A stretch of 64,000 nt of DNA, taken from positions 62,001-126,000 of the forward strand of contig JAEUSM010000017.1 in the NCBI GenBank assembly GCA_016788785.1, read 5' to 3'. Under the pieces are notes generated by a model, which was not told the origin of the DNA, made no database searches, and saw nothing but the letters and a program-made list of their open reading frames with translations. The DNA comes from Candidatus Kapaibacterium sp. Lineage in GTDB: Bacteria > Bacteroidota > Ignavibacteria > Kapaibacteriales > JAEUSM01. Made by a program: the position numbers and the translations under genes. Positions 16,004-24,143 of the stretch are shown here, one piece after another (position 1 is the first letter of the stretch; every line of letters starts with the position of its first letter).

Positions 16004-16933
16004 TCACCCTTGTAGTTGTTTTGTTAATCTTGAACGTATGATTATTGCCGTTAAACTCAGTACAAAGGTTAACAACAGTAATACTAACGTCGTTGCAAAT
16101 TGAATAGGAATAGTTTTTTCAACATTCGGAGATTGTGTCGAAAGTACAAAAAGATGATATCCAAGATGCATAAATTGATCGTTTAATTTATTTGGTAATC
16201 CAGGCATTGAATACACCGCTCCAACGAAAATAATTGGAGCAACTTCCCCAGCACCACGTCCAATTGCTAAAATTGATCCTGTAAGAATACCGGTTAACGA
16301 ATTTGGAAGAACGATTTTCCAAATTGTTTGAAACTTCGTAGCACCCAATGCTAATGAAGCTTCCCGAAGACTCACCGGAACTGAACGCAGGGCTTCATTC
16401 ACTGATATGATGACCACCGGCAATGTTAATACTGCTAAGGTTGCTGAAGCCCAAATAATAGCAGGTTGACCCCATATTACCTTTGATGGATTAAATAGTG
16501 AATCTAAACCAGCACCAAAAAACTGTATGAAAAAACCTACACCAAAAAGTCCAAAAACAATTGATGGCACTCCTGCTAACGAATTCACTGCAAACAGTAT
16601 CAATCGAGAAAAGAAACTATTTGGATTGGCATATTCGTTCAAATAAATTGCTGTTATTGTTCCAATTGGAACTCCCAACATCGTCATAGTTAATACTAAC
16701 AATGTTGTTCCATAGATTGCAGGAAAAATTCCGCCTTCTTGATTGTTATTTCGAGGTGCTTGGGTAATAAAATCCCATGACAAACCAGGAACACCTTCAA
16801 TAACAAAGTTTCCAAGCATCGTCAATAAAAGTCCCAAAACGACAACTACTGCAAAAATAGTAGAAGCAACAGCAAAAAAGCCAATGAGTTTTTTATTCTG
16901 TTGAATCGGCGATGTTATGTTTGTTGCATCCAT
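16004..16933 (-). CDS. pstA: Phosphate ABC transporter permease PstA
   Basis: 309 residues with six membrane helices, and a periplasmic loop after helix 1. The EAA-type coupling loop R-E-A-S-L-A-L-G-A-T-K-F-Q-T-I-W-K-I-V-L-P is present, as is the PstA-typical I-Y-L-N-E-Y-A. It forms the channel with PstC. The gap to pstC is only 5 bases. Confidence 0.95.
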   Translation of the reverse strand: MDATNITSPIQQNKKLIGFFAVASTIFAVVVVLGLLLTMLGNFVIEGVPGLSWDFITQAPRNNNQEGGIFPAIYGTTLLVLTMTMLGVPIGTITAIYLNEYANPNSFFSRLILFAVNSLAGVPSIVFGLFGVGFFIQFFGAGLDSLFNPSKVIWGQPAIIWASATLAVLTLPVVIISVNEALRSVPVSLREASLALGATKFQTIWKIVLPNSLTGILTGSILAIGRGAGEVAPIIFVGAVYSMPGLPNKLNDQFMHLGYHLFVLSTQSPNVEKTIPIQFATTLVLLLLTFVLSLTAIIIRSRLTKQLQG

Positions 16934-16938
16934 TGATA

Positions 16939-17970
16939 TTACCCAACCTTACCTTGAATTTTTTGTAATAATCGGGTTTTAATATAAAATTCCAAAACGA
17001 TATTTATTCCAAAACTAATCAAAAAGAGAATACTGCCCAACAAAAACAAAATACCATAGTGATCTGAACCCCAGATAACTTCTCCCATTTCTGCACCAAT
17101 AGTCGCTGCTAAGGTTCGAACAGAACCAGCAGGATTCATAGAAATAAGAGCAGCATTTCCAGTTGCCATAAGTGCAATCATCGTTTCACCGAATGCACGA
17201 CCAAACCCTAATAACACTGCAGAAAATACACCAGGAGTAGCAGCAGGAAGCATCACTTTAAACGCTGTTTGCCATTCAGTCGCTCCTAATGCTAATGAAG
17301 CTTCACGTAATGTCTTAGGCACGGTTTGCAATGCATCATCTGTTATAGTAAAGATTATTGGGATGATTGCAATTGCTAAACCAATACCACCCACGAGTGC
17401 ATTTAAACGTAAGTCCAAACCAAATAAATCCTTTGTAAGGGAAGCAATGATGATTAAACAGAAAAAACCAATCACAACGGAAGGCATTGACGCTAAAAGC
17501 TCAATTGCGGGTTTAATGATATTTCGCCACTTAGCTGATATGAAAAATGATGTACAAATAGCCGCTAGAATCCCCAAAGGTGCACCTATAAGTAATGCAA
17601 TGAGGGTGACCTTTAGGGTTCCTATCAATAAGGGCAAAACACCATATTTTGGGTTATCGCCTACTGGTTGCCACACTGAATCAAAAAATGTATCCCATAC
17701 CGTTATAGAAGTTTTAGAAGATTCTTTTTTCAAAGCTTCTTTAACCTTTAACGTTCCAGATTCTGGATTATACACTTTGGGAGCAGAATATACTTGAGTG
17801 GAAACTGTTGAATTTTTAGATTGAAATAACGAGAAAGACTCTCGAAATACAAACAAGAATATCAAAAATATCAGTATTATCGATAAACTTGCAACAGATT
17901 TTATCACAAATTCGATAGTGGTTTCGAACCAACGATTTTCTTTTTTGACTAAAAGACTTGTTTTATTCAT
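16939..17970 (-). CDS. pstC: Phosphate ABC transporter permease PstC
   Basis: 343 residues: helix 1 at about 27-48, a periplasmic segment longer than usual (about 49-115), then five more helices with the coupling loop R-E-A-S-L-A-L-G-A-T-E-W-Q-T-A-F-K-V-M-L-P and F-G-R-A-F-G-E-T-M-I-A. Its 5' end overlaps the pstS 3' end by 8 bases. It partners PstA. Confidence 0.95.
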   Translation of the reverse strand: MNKTSLLVKKENRWFETTIEFVIKSVASLSIILIFLIFLFVFRESFSLFQSKNSTVSTQVYSAPKVYNPESGTLKVKEALKKESSKTSITVWDTFFDSVWQPVGDNPKYGVLPLLIGTLKVTLIALLIGAPLGILAAICTSFFISAKWRNIIKPAIELLASMPSVVIGFFCLIIIASLTKDLFGLDLRLNALVGGIGLAIAIIPIIFTITDDALQTVPKTLREASLALGATEWQTAFKVMLPAATPGVFSAVLLGFGRAFGETMIALMATGNAALISMNPAGSVRTLAATIGAEMGEVIWGSDHYGILFLLGSILFLISFGINIVLEFYIKTRLLQKIQGKVG

Positions 17971-18802
17971 GTTCTTTCAATTTCACAGGGTAATAACCAG
18001 CCTTATTGACAATAGATTGTCCTTGAGGAGTTAATATCCAATCTATAAATTTTTTGGTCTCACCTTTAGGATCTTCACGAAGATAGAAAAATAAAAATCT
18101 AGAAACTGGGTAGGTTGCATTACCAATAGTTTCTTTCGTAGGAAGATAATATTGGCTTGTGTCTGATTCAGCGAGAGCAACTACAGAAATTCCTTCTGAA
18201 AACGCTGCACTGCTGAACCCAATACCATAAGGATCTTTGCTCACAGCACTTATTAAAGCTGAAGTACCGACTAAATTTTGAGCATTTGCAGCAAAATCCT
18301 TTTTTTGCAAAACTTTTTCTTTAAAAAATTCATACGTACCAGAACTATTTTCTCTGCTATAGAGAATTATAGGTTCATCTGGTCCACCAAGTTCTTTCCA
18401 AGAAGTTATTTCACCTATAAAAATCTTTTCTACTTGTTTAATTGTCAACTTTTTGATAGGATTGTCTTTATGAACATAAACCGCAATACCATCGGTTGCG
18501 ACTCGAACTTCTACACCAGAAGTTTGATGTAATTCATTAAGTTTTGTGATTTCTTTTTTCTTTATCGGGCGAGATGCTGAACATATATCTGTTGTTGCAT
18601 TTAACAATGCAGCAATCCCAACACCTGAACCACCGCCAGTTACTTGAAATTGAACTGCAGATTTGTTAGGGTAAAACTCCGTCCATAACTGAACCAACAT
18701 AACCATCGTGTCGGAGCCTTTGATGGTAATACGGTTCTCATTTGGTTGAGAACAGTTCACTAACAACAGTGAAAGAATTAGTAAAAGAAATGTATATTTC
18801 AC
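17963..18802 (-). CDS. pstS: Phosphate-binding lipoprotein PstS
   Basis: 279 residues from a GTG at 18802, giving a normal lipoprotein signal (V/M-K-Y-T-F then a hydrophobic run and L-V-N-C, Cys17). A TTG at 18883 is also in frame, but would place 27 unlikely residues before the signal and start upstream of the probable transcription start. The mature part shows the PstS phosphate-binding features G-S-D-T-M and T-G-G-G-S-G-V-G-I and the later S-R-E-N-S-S-G-T-Y. It captures phosphate in the periplasm. First gene of pstSCAB-phoU-rfbA. Confidence 0.92.
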   Translation of the reverse strand: MKYTFLLLILSLLLVNCSQPNENRITIKGSDTMVMLVQLWTEFYPNKSAVQFQVTGGGSGVGIAALLNATTDICSASRPIKKKEITKLNELHQTSGVEVRVATDGIAVYVHKDNPIKKLTIKQVEKIFIGEITSWKELGGPDEPIILYSRENSSGTYEFFKEKVLQKKDFAANAQNLVGTSALISAVSKDPYGIGFSSAAFSEGISVVALAESDTSQYYLPTKETIGNATYPVSRFLFFYLREDPKGETKKFIDWILTPQGQSIVNKAGYYPVKLKEHE

Positions 18803-18848
18803 GGAAAAATGTCTAAATAAGGAAAGAGGTAATTTCTCGTTTTGAGTA

Positions 18849-18856
18849 CAAATATA
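18849..18856 (-). promoter_or_regulatory. -7 element of the pst operon
   Basis: TATATTTG on the minus strand, a full match to TAnnTTTG. It would start transcription near 18842, between the TTG (18883) and GTG (18802) start candidates of pstS, which supports the GTG. No well-spaced -33 TTG was found. Confidence 0.5.
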
Positions 18857-18917
18857 AATCACCAACACGAAAAAGTTATGCAATTTGCAATAATATTGAG
18901 AAAATACCTAATTACCA

Positions 18918-18929
18918 TTTGTTAACAAA
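18918..18929. promoter_or_regulatory. Palindrome TTTGTTAACAAA between pstS and the YfhO gene
   Basis: A perfect 12-base palindrome in the divergent intergenic region. Its TTAACA core resembles half-sites of Pho-box-like operators, but a direct-repeat Pho box was not found, so a role in phosphate control is only a suggestion. Confidence 0.25.
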
Positions 18930-19034
18930 ATTTGAAACGATTCTCAATCAAGAATTCTTATTGGTAGTTATAAAGTGCAAAAGATTTAGTAAATTCGCTA
19001 TTATAAGAATTTCTATTTACATTCATTGAGTACT

Positions 19035-21554
19035 ATGGCAGCAAAAGTTCGTACATCAACTAAAGCGAAACAACAACAAGATTCTGCACCGTGGATTCCA
19101 GAACGGTATGCTGATATTATCTGTATAATCGCCTTATCAATTTCAGTCTTTATCTTTCTTTTTCCTGCGACAATTGGGTCAGGTTCATTTGCATCTGCCG
19201 ATAATATAGCTTCCGAAAGTTTTAAACCCTATGTCGAACAATCAACACAACGTGGTGAGTTTCCTCAATGGATGCCATATATTTTTAGCGGTTTGCCAAG
19301 CTATGCTTCGTTATTAGTCACTGGAGACCGTTGGTGGGATGTGGTTAATAACTTTTTTGGGGGTATTCCAACTACTGTTGCGAAGATATTTCCTGGTTCT
19401 GCAACATGGGTAGCTATTTATTATATTATCTATGGTTTGGGAATTTTTCTGTTGTTACGTTCCAAAAAGCTTGATAGAACTTCTTCCTTTTTTGGTGCTT
19501 TCTCGGCAATGTTTTCGACCTTTATTATCGTTTTGGTTATCATAGGTCATAATACAAAGATACCAACAATGGCAATGGCACCTTACATACTATGGAGTTT
19601 AGAAAAGTTGCGAGAAAAATTCTCCATCAAATACCTTGTATTTTTGACAGTTGCAATGCAATTACTCTTTGCACCATCTCACTTGCAAGTGGTATTTTAT
19701 GTGTTTTGCATGATTGGTTTTTACTTTCTTTTTGAACTTGTTTCAAGAGTTATTAAAAAAGATGACCCCATTAGCGTTTTTCGCCCATTAGGACTACTCG
19801 TTGTCGCAGGAGCCTTAGCGTTCGCAACTTCATCCGATAGATTCCTTTCTACCCAAGAATATACCCCTTATTCCATCCGAGGCTCTGCACCAATCGTACA
19901 AAACGACCAAACTAAACAAGACAAATCAGGTGGATTGGATTATAACTATGCAACGAATTTTTCTTTTAGTCCCGGTGAAGTGCTTACTTGGTTTGTGCCG
20001 AATTTTTATGGTTATGGAAAGTTAGCATATAAAGGACCAGAGACTGGAAATCAAGAACGTCATATCCCAACTTATTTTGGTCAGATGCCATTTACAGATG
20101 CTGCTCAATACCTTGGAATATTCGTATTAGCATTAGCTATTTTTGGTGCCATCACTCGAAGAAATGATACGTTTGTGCAATTTTTGGCTGGTGTTAGTCT
20201 ATTTGGTTTACTCCTATCCTTTGGTAAAAATTTCTCGTTGGTTTACGATTTCTTTTACTACTACGTTCCATACTTCAACAAGTTCAGAGCTCCTGCAATG
20301 GCATTGATGATACCGCAATTTACCATACCATTATTAGCAGGATTTGGATTAGCTACGGCTATTCAATGGAGACCCAATTTGCAAGAGTCACAGAAAAAAC
20401 TACTCTATGGACTTGTAGGATTTTTTGGACTTTTCTTAGTAATTGGTCTTGGGTACGCAGCAGTTGGAGAAACTGGATATTTGAGTGATATTGCAAAATC
20501 ACAAAATGCTGGTCAACTTCCTGCAAGTATCCATAAATTCATTTGGTCGCAAATGATATCTGATTGGTTTGTTACTGCATTTATCGGGTTACTTTCTGCG
20601 GGAACCTTGCTGTGGTTTGTGCTTGGGAAAATGCAAAAAAATGTTTTTGTGTTAGTGATTTTGGTTCTTTTGGTGACGGATTTGTGGCGAGTTGCTTATC
20701 GTGCAATGGAAGTAAGTGACAAAAAAACGTCTCAATCGACATTCAGAACTACTGATGCAATTCAGTTTTTACAAAAAGACAAATCCCTATTCCGTATAGC
20801 AGATTTTAATGCGTTTGAATCTCCGAATGCAGCTGCTTATTTTGGTTTACAAAATGTTCATGGATATCACCCTGCAAAACTTCGTGTGTATCAAGATTTG
20901 CTAGATGTCGCTGGTAAAGGTCAAGGTCAAGTCATTCTCAATCCGTTTTTACATAAATTAATGAATGTCAAGTACTTACTTGCTTCTCAAGATATTGGAT
21001 TAGGAGCAGCAACGTTTACTTCGCAAGAGTCTCCTGTTCGCATCTATGAAAATCCCGAAGTATTACCAAGAGCATTCTTTGTTCAATCCGTTCAAGTGGC
21101 GGATAAATTGACAATTTTGAAAAATTTAGAGGCTGGTAATTTTGACCCTCAAATGGTAGCGTTTGTTGAAGAAAAACTCCCTTCGACAATTGATTCGGCA
21201 ATTTCTACCAACACAGTAAAACCTCTACGTTTTGAAAATGAAAAAATCGCATTTGAAGTGGAAGCTGCTGGAAATAATTTGCTCTTTATGAGTGAAGTAT
21301 ACTATCCACAAGGGTGGACTGTTACTATTGATGGACAAAAATCAGAATTTTATAAAACAAATTTTGCATTCCGATCTGTCATTGTTCCGAAGGGCAAACA
21401 TATTGTAGAATTTACATTTGACTCGCCACAATTTGAGCTTGGGAAAAAGCTTTCAATGGGCGCTAATGGTATTATCCTCTTAGGTTTATTGTTTGTTATA
21501 GGTCAGTTCTTTATGAATCGTAAAAAACAAGATACTATACCAGACAAAGAATAA
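19035..21554 (+). CDS. YfhO-like polytopic membrane protein
   Basis: 839 residues from the ATG at 19035; a TTG three codons earlier is also open. A short charged N-terminus is followed by about 12-13 membrane helices (roughly 30-560) and a soluble C-terminal domain (about 565-800) with 'F-R-I-A-D-F-N-A-F' and 'Y-Y-P-Q-G-W-T-V-T-I-D-G', then a last helix near 810-830. This is the layout of the Bacteroidota YfhO family, relatives of GT-C glycosyltransferases. YfhO in Bacillus helps glycosylate lipoteichoic acid; the substrate here is unknown. Confidence 0.75.
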   Translation: MAAKVRTSTKAKQQQDSAPWIPERYADIICIIALSISVFIFLFPATIGSGSFASADNIASESFKPYVEQSTQRGEFPQWMPYIFSGLPSYASLLVTGDRWWDVVNNFFGGIPTTVAKIFPGSATWVAIYYIIYGLGIFLLLRSKKLDRTSSFFGAFSAMFSTFIIVLVIIGHNTKIPTMAMAPYILWSLEKLREKFSIKYLVFLTVAMQLLFAPSHLQVVFYVFCMIGFYFLFELVSRVIKKDDPISVFRPLGLLVVAGALAFATSSDRFLSTQEYTPYSIRGSAPIVQNDQTKQDKSGGLDYNYATNFSFSPGEVLTWFVPNFYGYGKLAYKGPETGNQERHIPTYFGQMPFTDAAQYLGIFVLALAIFGAITRRNDTFVQFLAGVSLFGLLLSFGKNFSLVYDFFYYYVPYFNKFRAPAMALMIPQFTIPLLAGFGLATAIQWRPNLQESQKKLLYGLVGFFGLFLVIGLGYAAVGETGYLSDIAKSQNAGQLPASIHKFIWSQMISDWFVTAFIGLLSAGTLLWFVLGKMQKNVFVLVILVLLVTDLWRVAYRAMEVSDKKTSQSTFRTTDAIQFLQKDKSLFRIADFNAFESPNAAAYFGLQNVHGYHPAKLRVYQDLLDVAGKGQGQVILNPFLHKLMNVKYLLASQDIGLGAATFTSQESPVRIYENPEVLPRAFFVQSVQVADKLTILKNLEAGNFDPQMVAFVEEKLPSTIDSAISTNTVKPLRFENEKIAFEVEAAGNNLLFMSEVYYPQGWTVTIDGQKSEFYKTNFAFRSVIVPKGKHIVEFTFDSPQFELGKKLSMGANGIILLGLLFVIGQFFMNRKKQDTIPDKE

Positions 21555-21572
21555 AGAGCAGTATCTCTAAAC

Positions 21573-21614
21573 AAAAAAAAGGAAGGTTACTAGTGGTTAC
21601 CTTCCTTTTTTTTT
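21573..21614. terminator. Bidirectional terminator between YfhO gene and coaE
   Basis: A tract - GGAAGGT ... ACCTTCC - T tract (21573-21614): a stem of about 15 pairs including the A/T runs, so it can end transcripts from both convergent genes. Confidence 0.85.
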
Positions 21615-21617
21615 ATG

Positions 21618-22271
21618 TTATTCTTCTATTTCATCTTCGTTTTCATCATCTGGCTTGTCAAATGATTTTGGTGGAAGCGTTGGTAAAATAGATAGCAAAA
21701 AATCTAAGGTTTTGTGTAGTTCTTGAACACCCTTGTTATTATCTACAACAAAATCAGCTTGTTGAACCTTCCATTTTTGGGATAGTTGAGCATTCATTCG
21801 TTCCATTATGGATTCTCGAGATTCACCTGAACGCTCCATCACCCTTGTAATCCTTGTTTCATCTGTTGCATCAACAACCAGCACATAATCGAAGCCTTCT
21901 TCTAATGACACCTCATACAACAATGCGGATTCGACAAAAACGATAGAAACACCGTTTTTTTCAAATTCCTCTACTTGTTCCATCATTTTTGCTATTGTTC
22001 GAGGATGAACTAATGAATTAACAAACTCCCTATTGCTTTCGTTTTCTTTTCCGAATAGTTTTTTTGCCAAAAAAGGAGCATTAATACTTCCATTTTCTAT
22101 TACTTCTTTTCCGAATTTTTCTACCAATTTGTTTTGGAGTTCTTTATCGGAATTCATTATATGTTTTGCATTTTCATCTGAGGAGATAAAAGCAAAACCC
22201 TTTGATTTGACATACGACCCAACGGTGGATTTACCAGTTCCAATACCACCTGTTATTCCAACTACTATCAT
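21618..22271 (-). CDS. coaE: Dephospho-CoA kinase
   Basis: 217 residues. P-loop G-G-I-G-T-G-K-S-T (8-16), the V-H-P-R-T block and V-F-V-E-S-A-L-L-Y-E before the lid region. It phosphorylates dephospho-CoA, the last step of coenzyme A synthesis, in the cytoplasm. The C-terminus carries a ~20-residue acidic tail (rich in D, E) beyond the usual length. Its ATG overlaps the uvrC stop (ATGA), so the two are co-translated. Confidence 0.95.
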   Translation of the reverse strand: MIVVGITGGIGTGKSTVGSYVKSKGFAFISSDENAKHIMNSDKELQNKLVEKFGKEVIENGSINAPFLAKKLFGKENESNREFVNSLVHPRTIAKMMEQVEEFEKNGVSIVFVESALLYEVSLEEGFDYVLVVDATDETRITRVMERSGESRESIMERMNAQLSQKWKVQQADFVVDNNKGVQELHKTLDFLLSILPTLPPKSFDKPDDENEDEIEE

Positions 22272-24130
22272 GCTATTTCTTCTTCGTTTTCATTTGTAGA
22301 AGCAAAATATTCTTGTAATAATTTTGCTGTTTTTTTACCAATTGCAACTTCTATTTGGGCAGGCTCTGCTTCTCGAACTCCTTGTACAGAGCCAAATTTT
22401 GTCAGTAATTTTGTGGCAGTTTTTTCGCCAATTCCTGGAACTGAGGTTAATTCTGTTTGTAAAGTTCGTTTATCTCGCAATGACCGATGATAGGTAATCG
22501 CAAATCTGTGGGCTTCATCACGAAGATGTTGCAACAACTTCAACGAACTACTCGTTTTTGGAAGTAGAACCGAATCAGATTGAAATGGGAAAAACAATTC
22601 TTCTAAGCGTTTTGCAATACCAATAACAGTAATTTTTGGGAAAACACCTAATTCTGTCAGTACTTCCACAGCAGAAGAAAGTTGCCCTTTCCCACCATCA
22701 ACCATAATCAAATCTGGCAAGTCTTTGTTTTCACGTAACAAGCGAGAGTATCGCCGATGAAGAACCTCTTTCATCGAAGTAAAATCATCGTTTTTGTCTA
22801 TGAGTTTGAACTTTCTATACTCAGATTTTCGGGGTTTTCCATCAACAAATACAACTAATGAAGAAACCAAATCCGTTCCTTGCATATGCGAATTGTCAAA
22901 ACATTCAATCCATCTTGGTATTTTGTCTAACCGTAAATCTCTTTGCAATGATAAAACTGCTCTTGGAACTACTTGTTGAGTTTTTTCTTTTTGAATTTGT
23001 AACTCACGTAACACAAAATCAGCATTTGTTGTCGCCAAAGAAACTAATTTTTTCTTATCACCAATCATTGGAACAGTAATACTCAAACTACTACCTTTTC
23101 TGCTTTTGAGCCATCTATCCAAAAATTCAACATCCTGTGGTTCATTGGGCAAACAAATTTCTGATGGAATGAAATCATTTTCACAGTACCATATTTCTAC
23201 TACCGATTGAATGATTTCTTCATTCGTTCTGTCCGATGCATTTGATAGGAGAAAGTGTTGTTTGCTGACTAATTTTCCATCTCGAATTGAAAGAATAACA
23301 GTACAAACATTGGTATCATCTCTGGAAATTGCGAAGACATCTCTATCAATTGCATCCGTTGTCACTACTTTTTGTTTGCTTTGATAATCCTTAAGTTGTT
23401 GCAACCTATTTCGCAATCTGGCAGCTTCTTCAAACTCAAACTTTTCGGCTTTTTCATACATTTGTTCCGATATATGTGCCTCTAATTCTTTCGTTTTGCC
23501 ATTCAGTACTTGCATCGCTTGTTTGATGTACTGATTATACTCAGAAGACTCAATAAGCCCCTCACAAGGTCCATCGCATTTTTTTATATGATAATCCAAA
23601 CAAACCTTATATTTACCACGTTGAATGGAAGCTTCCGTTAAAGGCAAATCGCAGCTTCTAAATGGGAATAGTGTACGCAGTGTTTTCATCAGATATTTCA
23701 AATATCGTAAGTCAGTATAGGGACCAAAATATTTACTTCCATCTCGAAGTATTTTCCGAGTGGGGAATATTTTTGGATACAACTCATTGGTAATGCGAAT
23801 ATATGGGAACGATTTATCGTCTTTGAGCAAGATATTGTATTTTGGCTTATGCTCTTTAATAAGAACATTTTCCAAAATAAGTGCTTCAGCTTCTGTATCG
23901 GTAACGATTATATCAATATCGACTATATGGGTTACTAATGCCTTTGTTTTAGCATCAGCATAACGATTTCCCTGAAAATATTGACGTACTCTATTGCGTA
24001 AGGATTTGGCTTTCCCAACGTAAATGATTTTGTTGTCACTATTTTTAAATTGATAGATACCGGGTGATGTTGGAAGTCGTTGTAGTTTTTCTTCCAATAC
24101 ATTGCGAACGGTTATTTCTTCAGAATCCAT
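22268..24130 (-). CDS. uvrC: Excinuclease ABC subunit C
   Basis: 620 residues. N-terminal GIY-YIG nuclease (P-G-I-Y-Q-F ... I-I-Y-V-G-K-A, about 22-40), UVR domain (E-K-F-E-F-E-E-A-A-R-L-R-N-R-L, about 205-245), RNase H-like second nuclease (E-C-F-D-N-S-H-M-Q-G-T) and C-terminal helix-hairpin-helix repeats (S-V-P-G-I-G-E-K-T-A). It makes both incisions in nucleotide excision repair together with UvrB. First gene of a uvrC-coaE unit. Confidence 0.97.
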   Translation of the reverse strand: MDSEEITVRNVLEEKLQRLPTSPGIYQFKNSDNKIIYVGKAKSLRNRVRQYFQGNRYADAKTKALVTHIVDIDIIVTDTEAEALILENVLIKEHKPKYNILLKDDKSFPYIRITNELYPKIFPTRKILRDGSKYFGPYTDLRYLKYLMKTLRTLFPFRSCDLPLTEASIQRGKYKVCLDYHIKKCDGPCEGLIESSEYNQYIKQAMQVLNGKTKELEAHISEQMYEKAEKFEFEEAARLRNRLQQLKDYQSKQKVVTTDAIDRDVFAISRDDTNVCTVILSIRDGKLVSKQHFLLSNASDRTNEEIIQSVVEIWYCENDFIPSEICLPNEPQDVEFLDRWLKSRKGSSLSITVPMIGDKKKLVSLATTNADFVLRELQIQKEKTQQVVPRAVLSLQRDLRLDKIPRWIECFDNSHMQGTDLVSSLVVFVDGKPRKSEYRKFKLIDKNDDFTSMKEVLHRRYSRLLRENKDLPDLIMVDGGKGQLSSAVEVLTELGVFPKITVIGIAKRLEELFFPFQSDSVLLPKTSSSLKLLQHLRDEAHRFAITYHRSLRDKRTLQTELTSVPGIGEKTATKLLTKFGSVQGVREAEPAQIEVAIGKKTAKLLQEYFASTNENEEEIA

Positions 24131-24143
24131 TTATGAGTACGTG

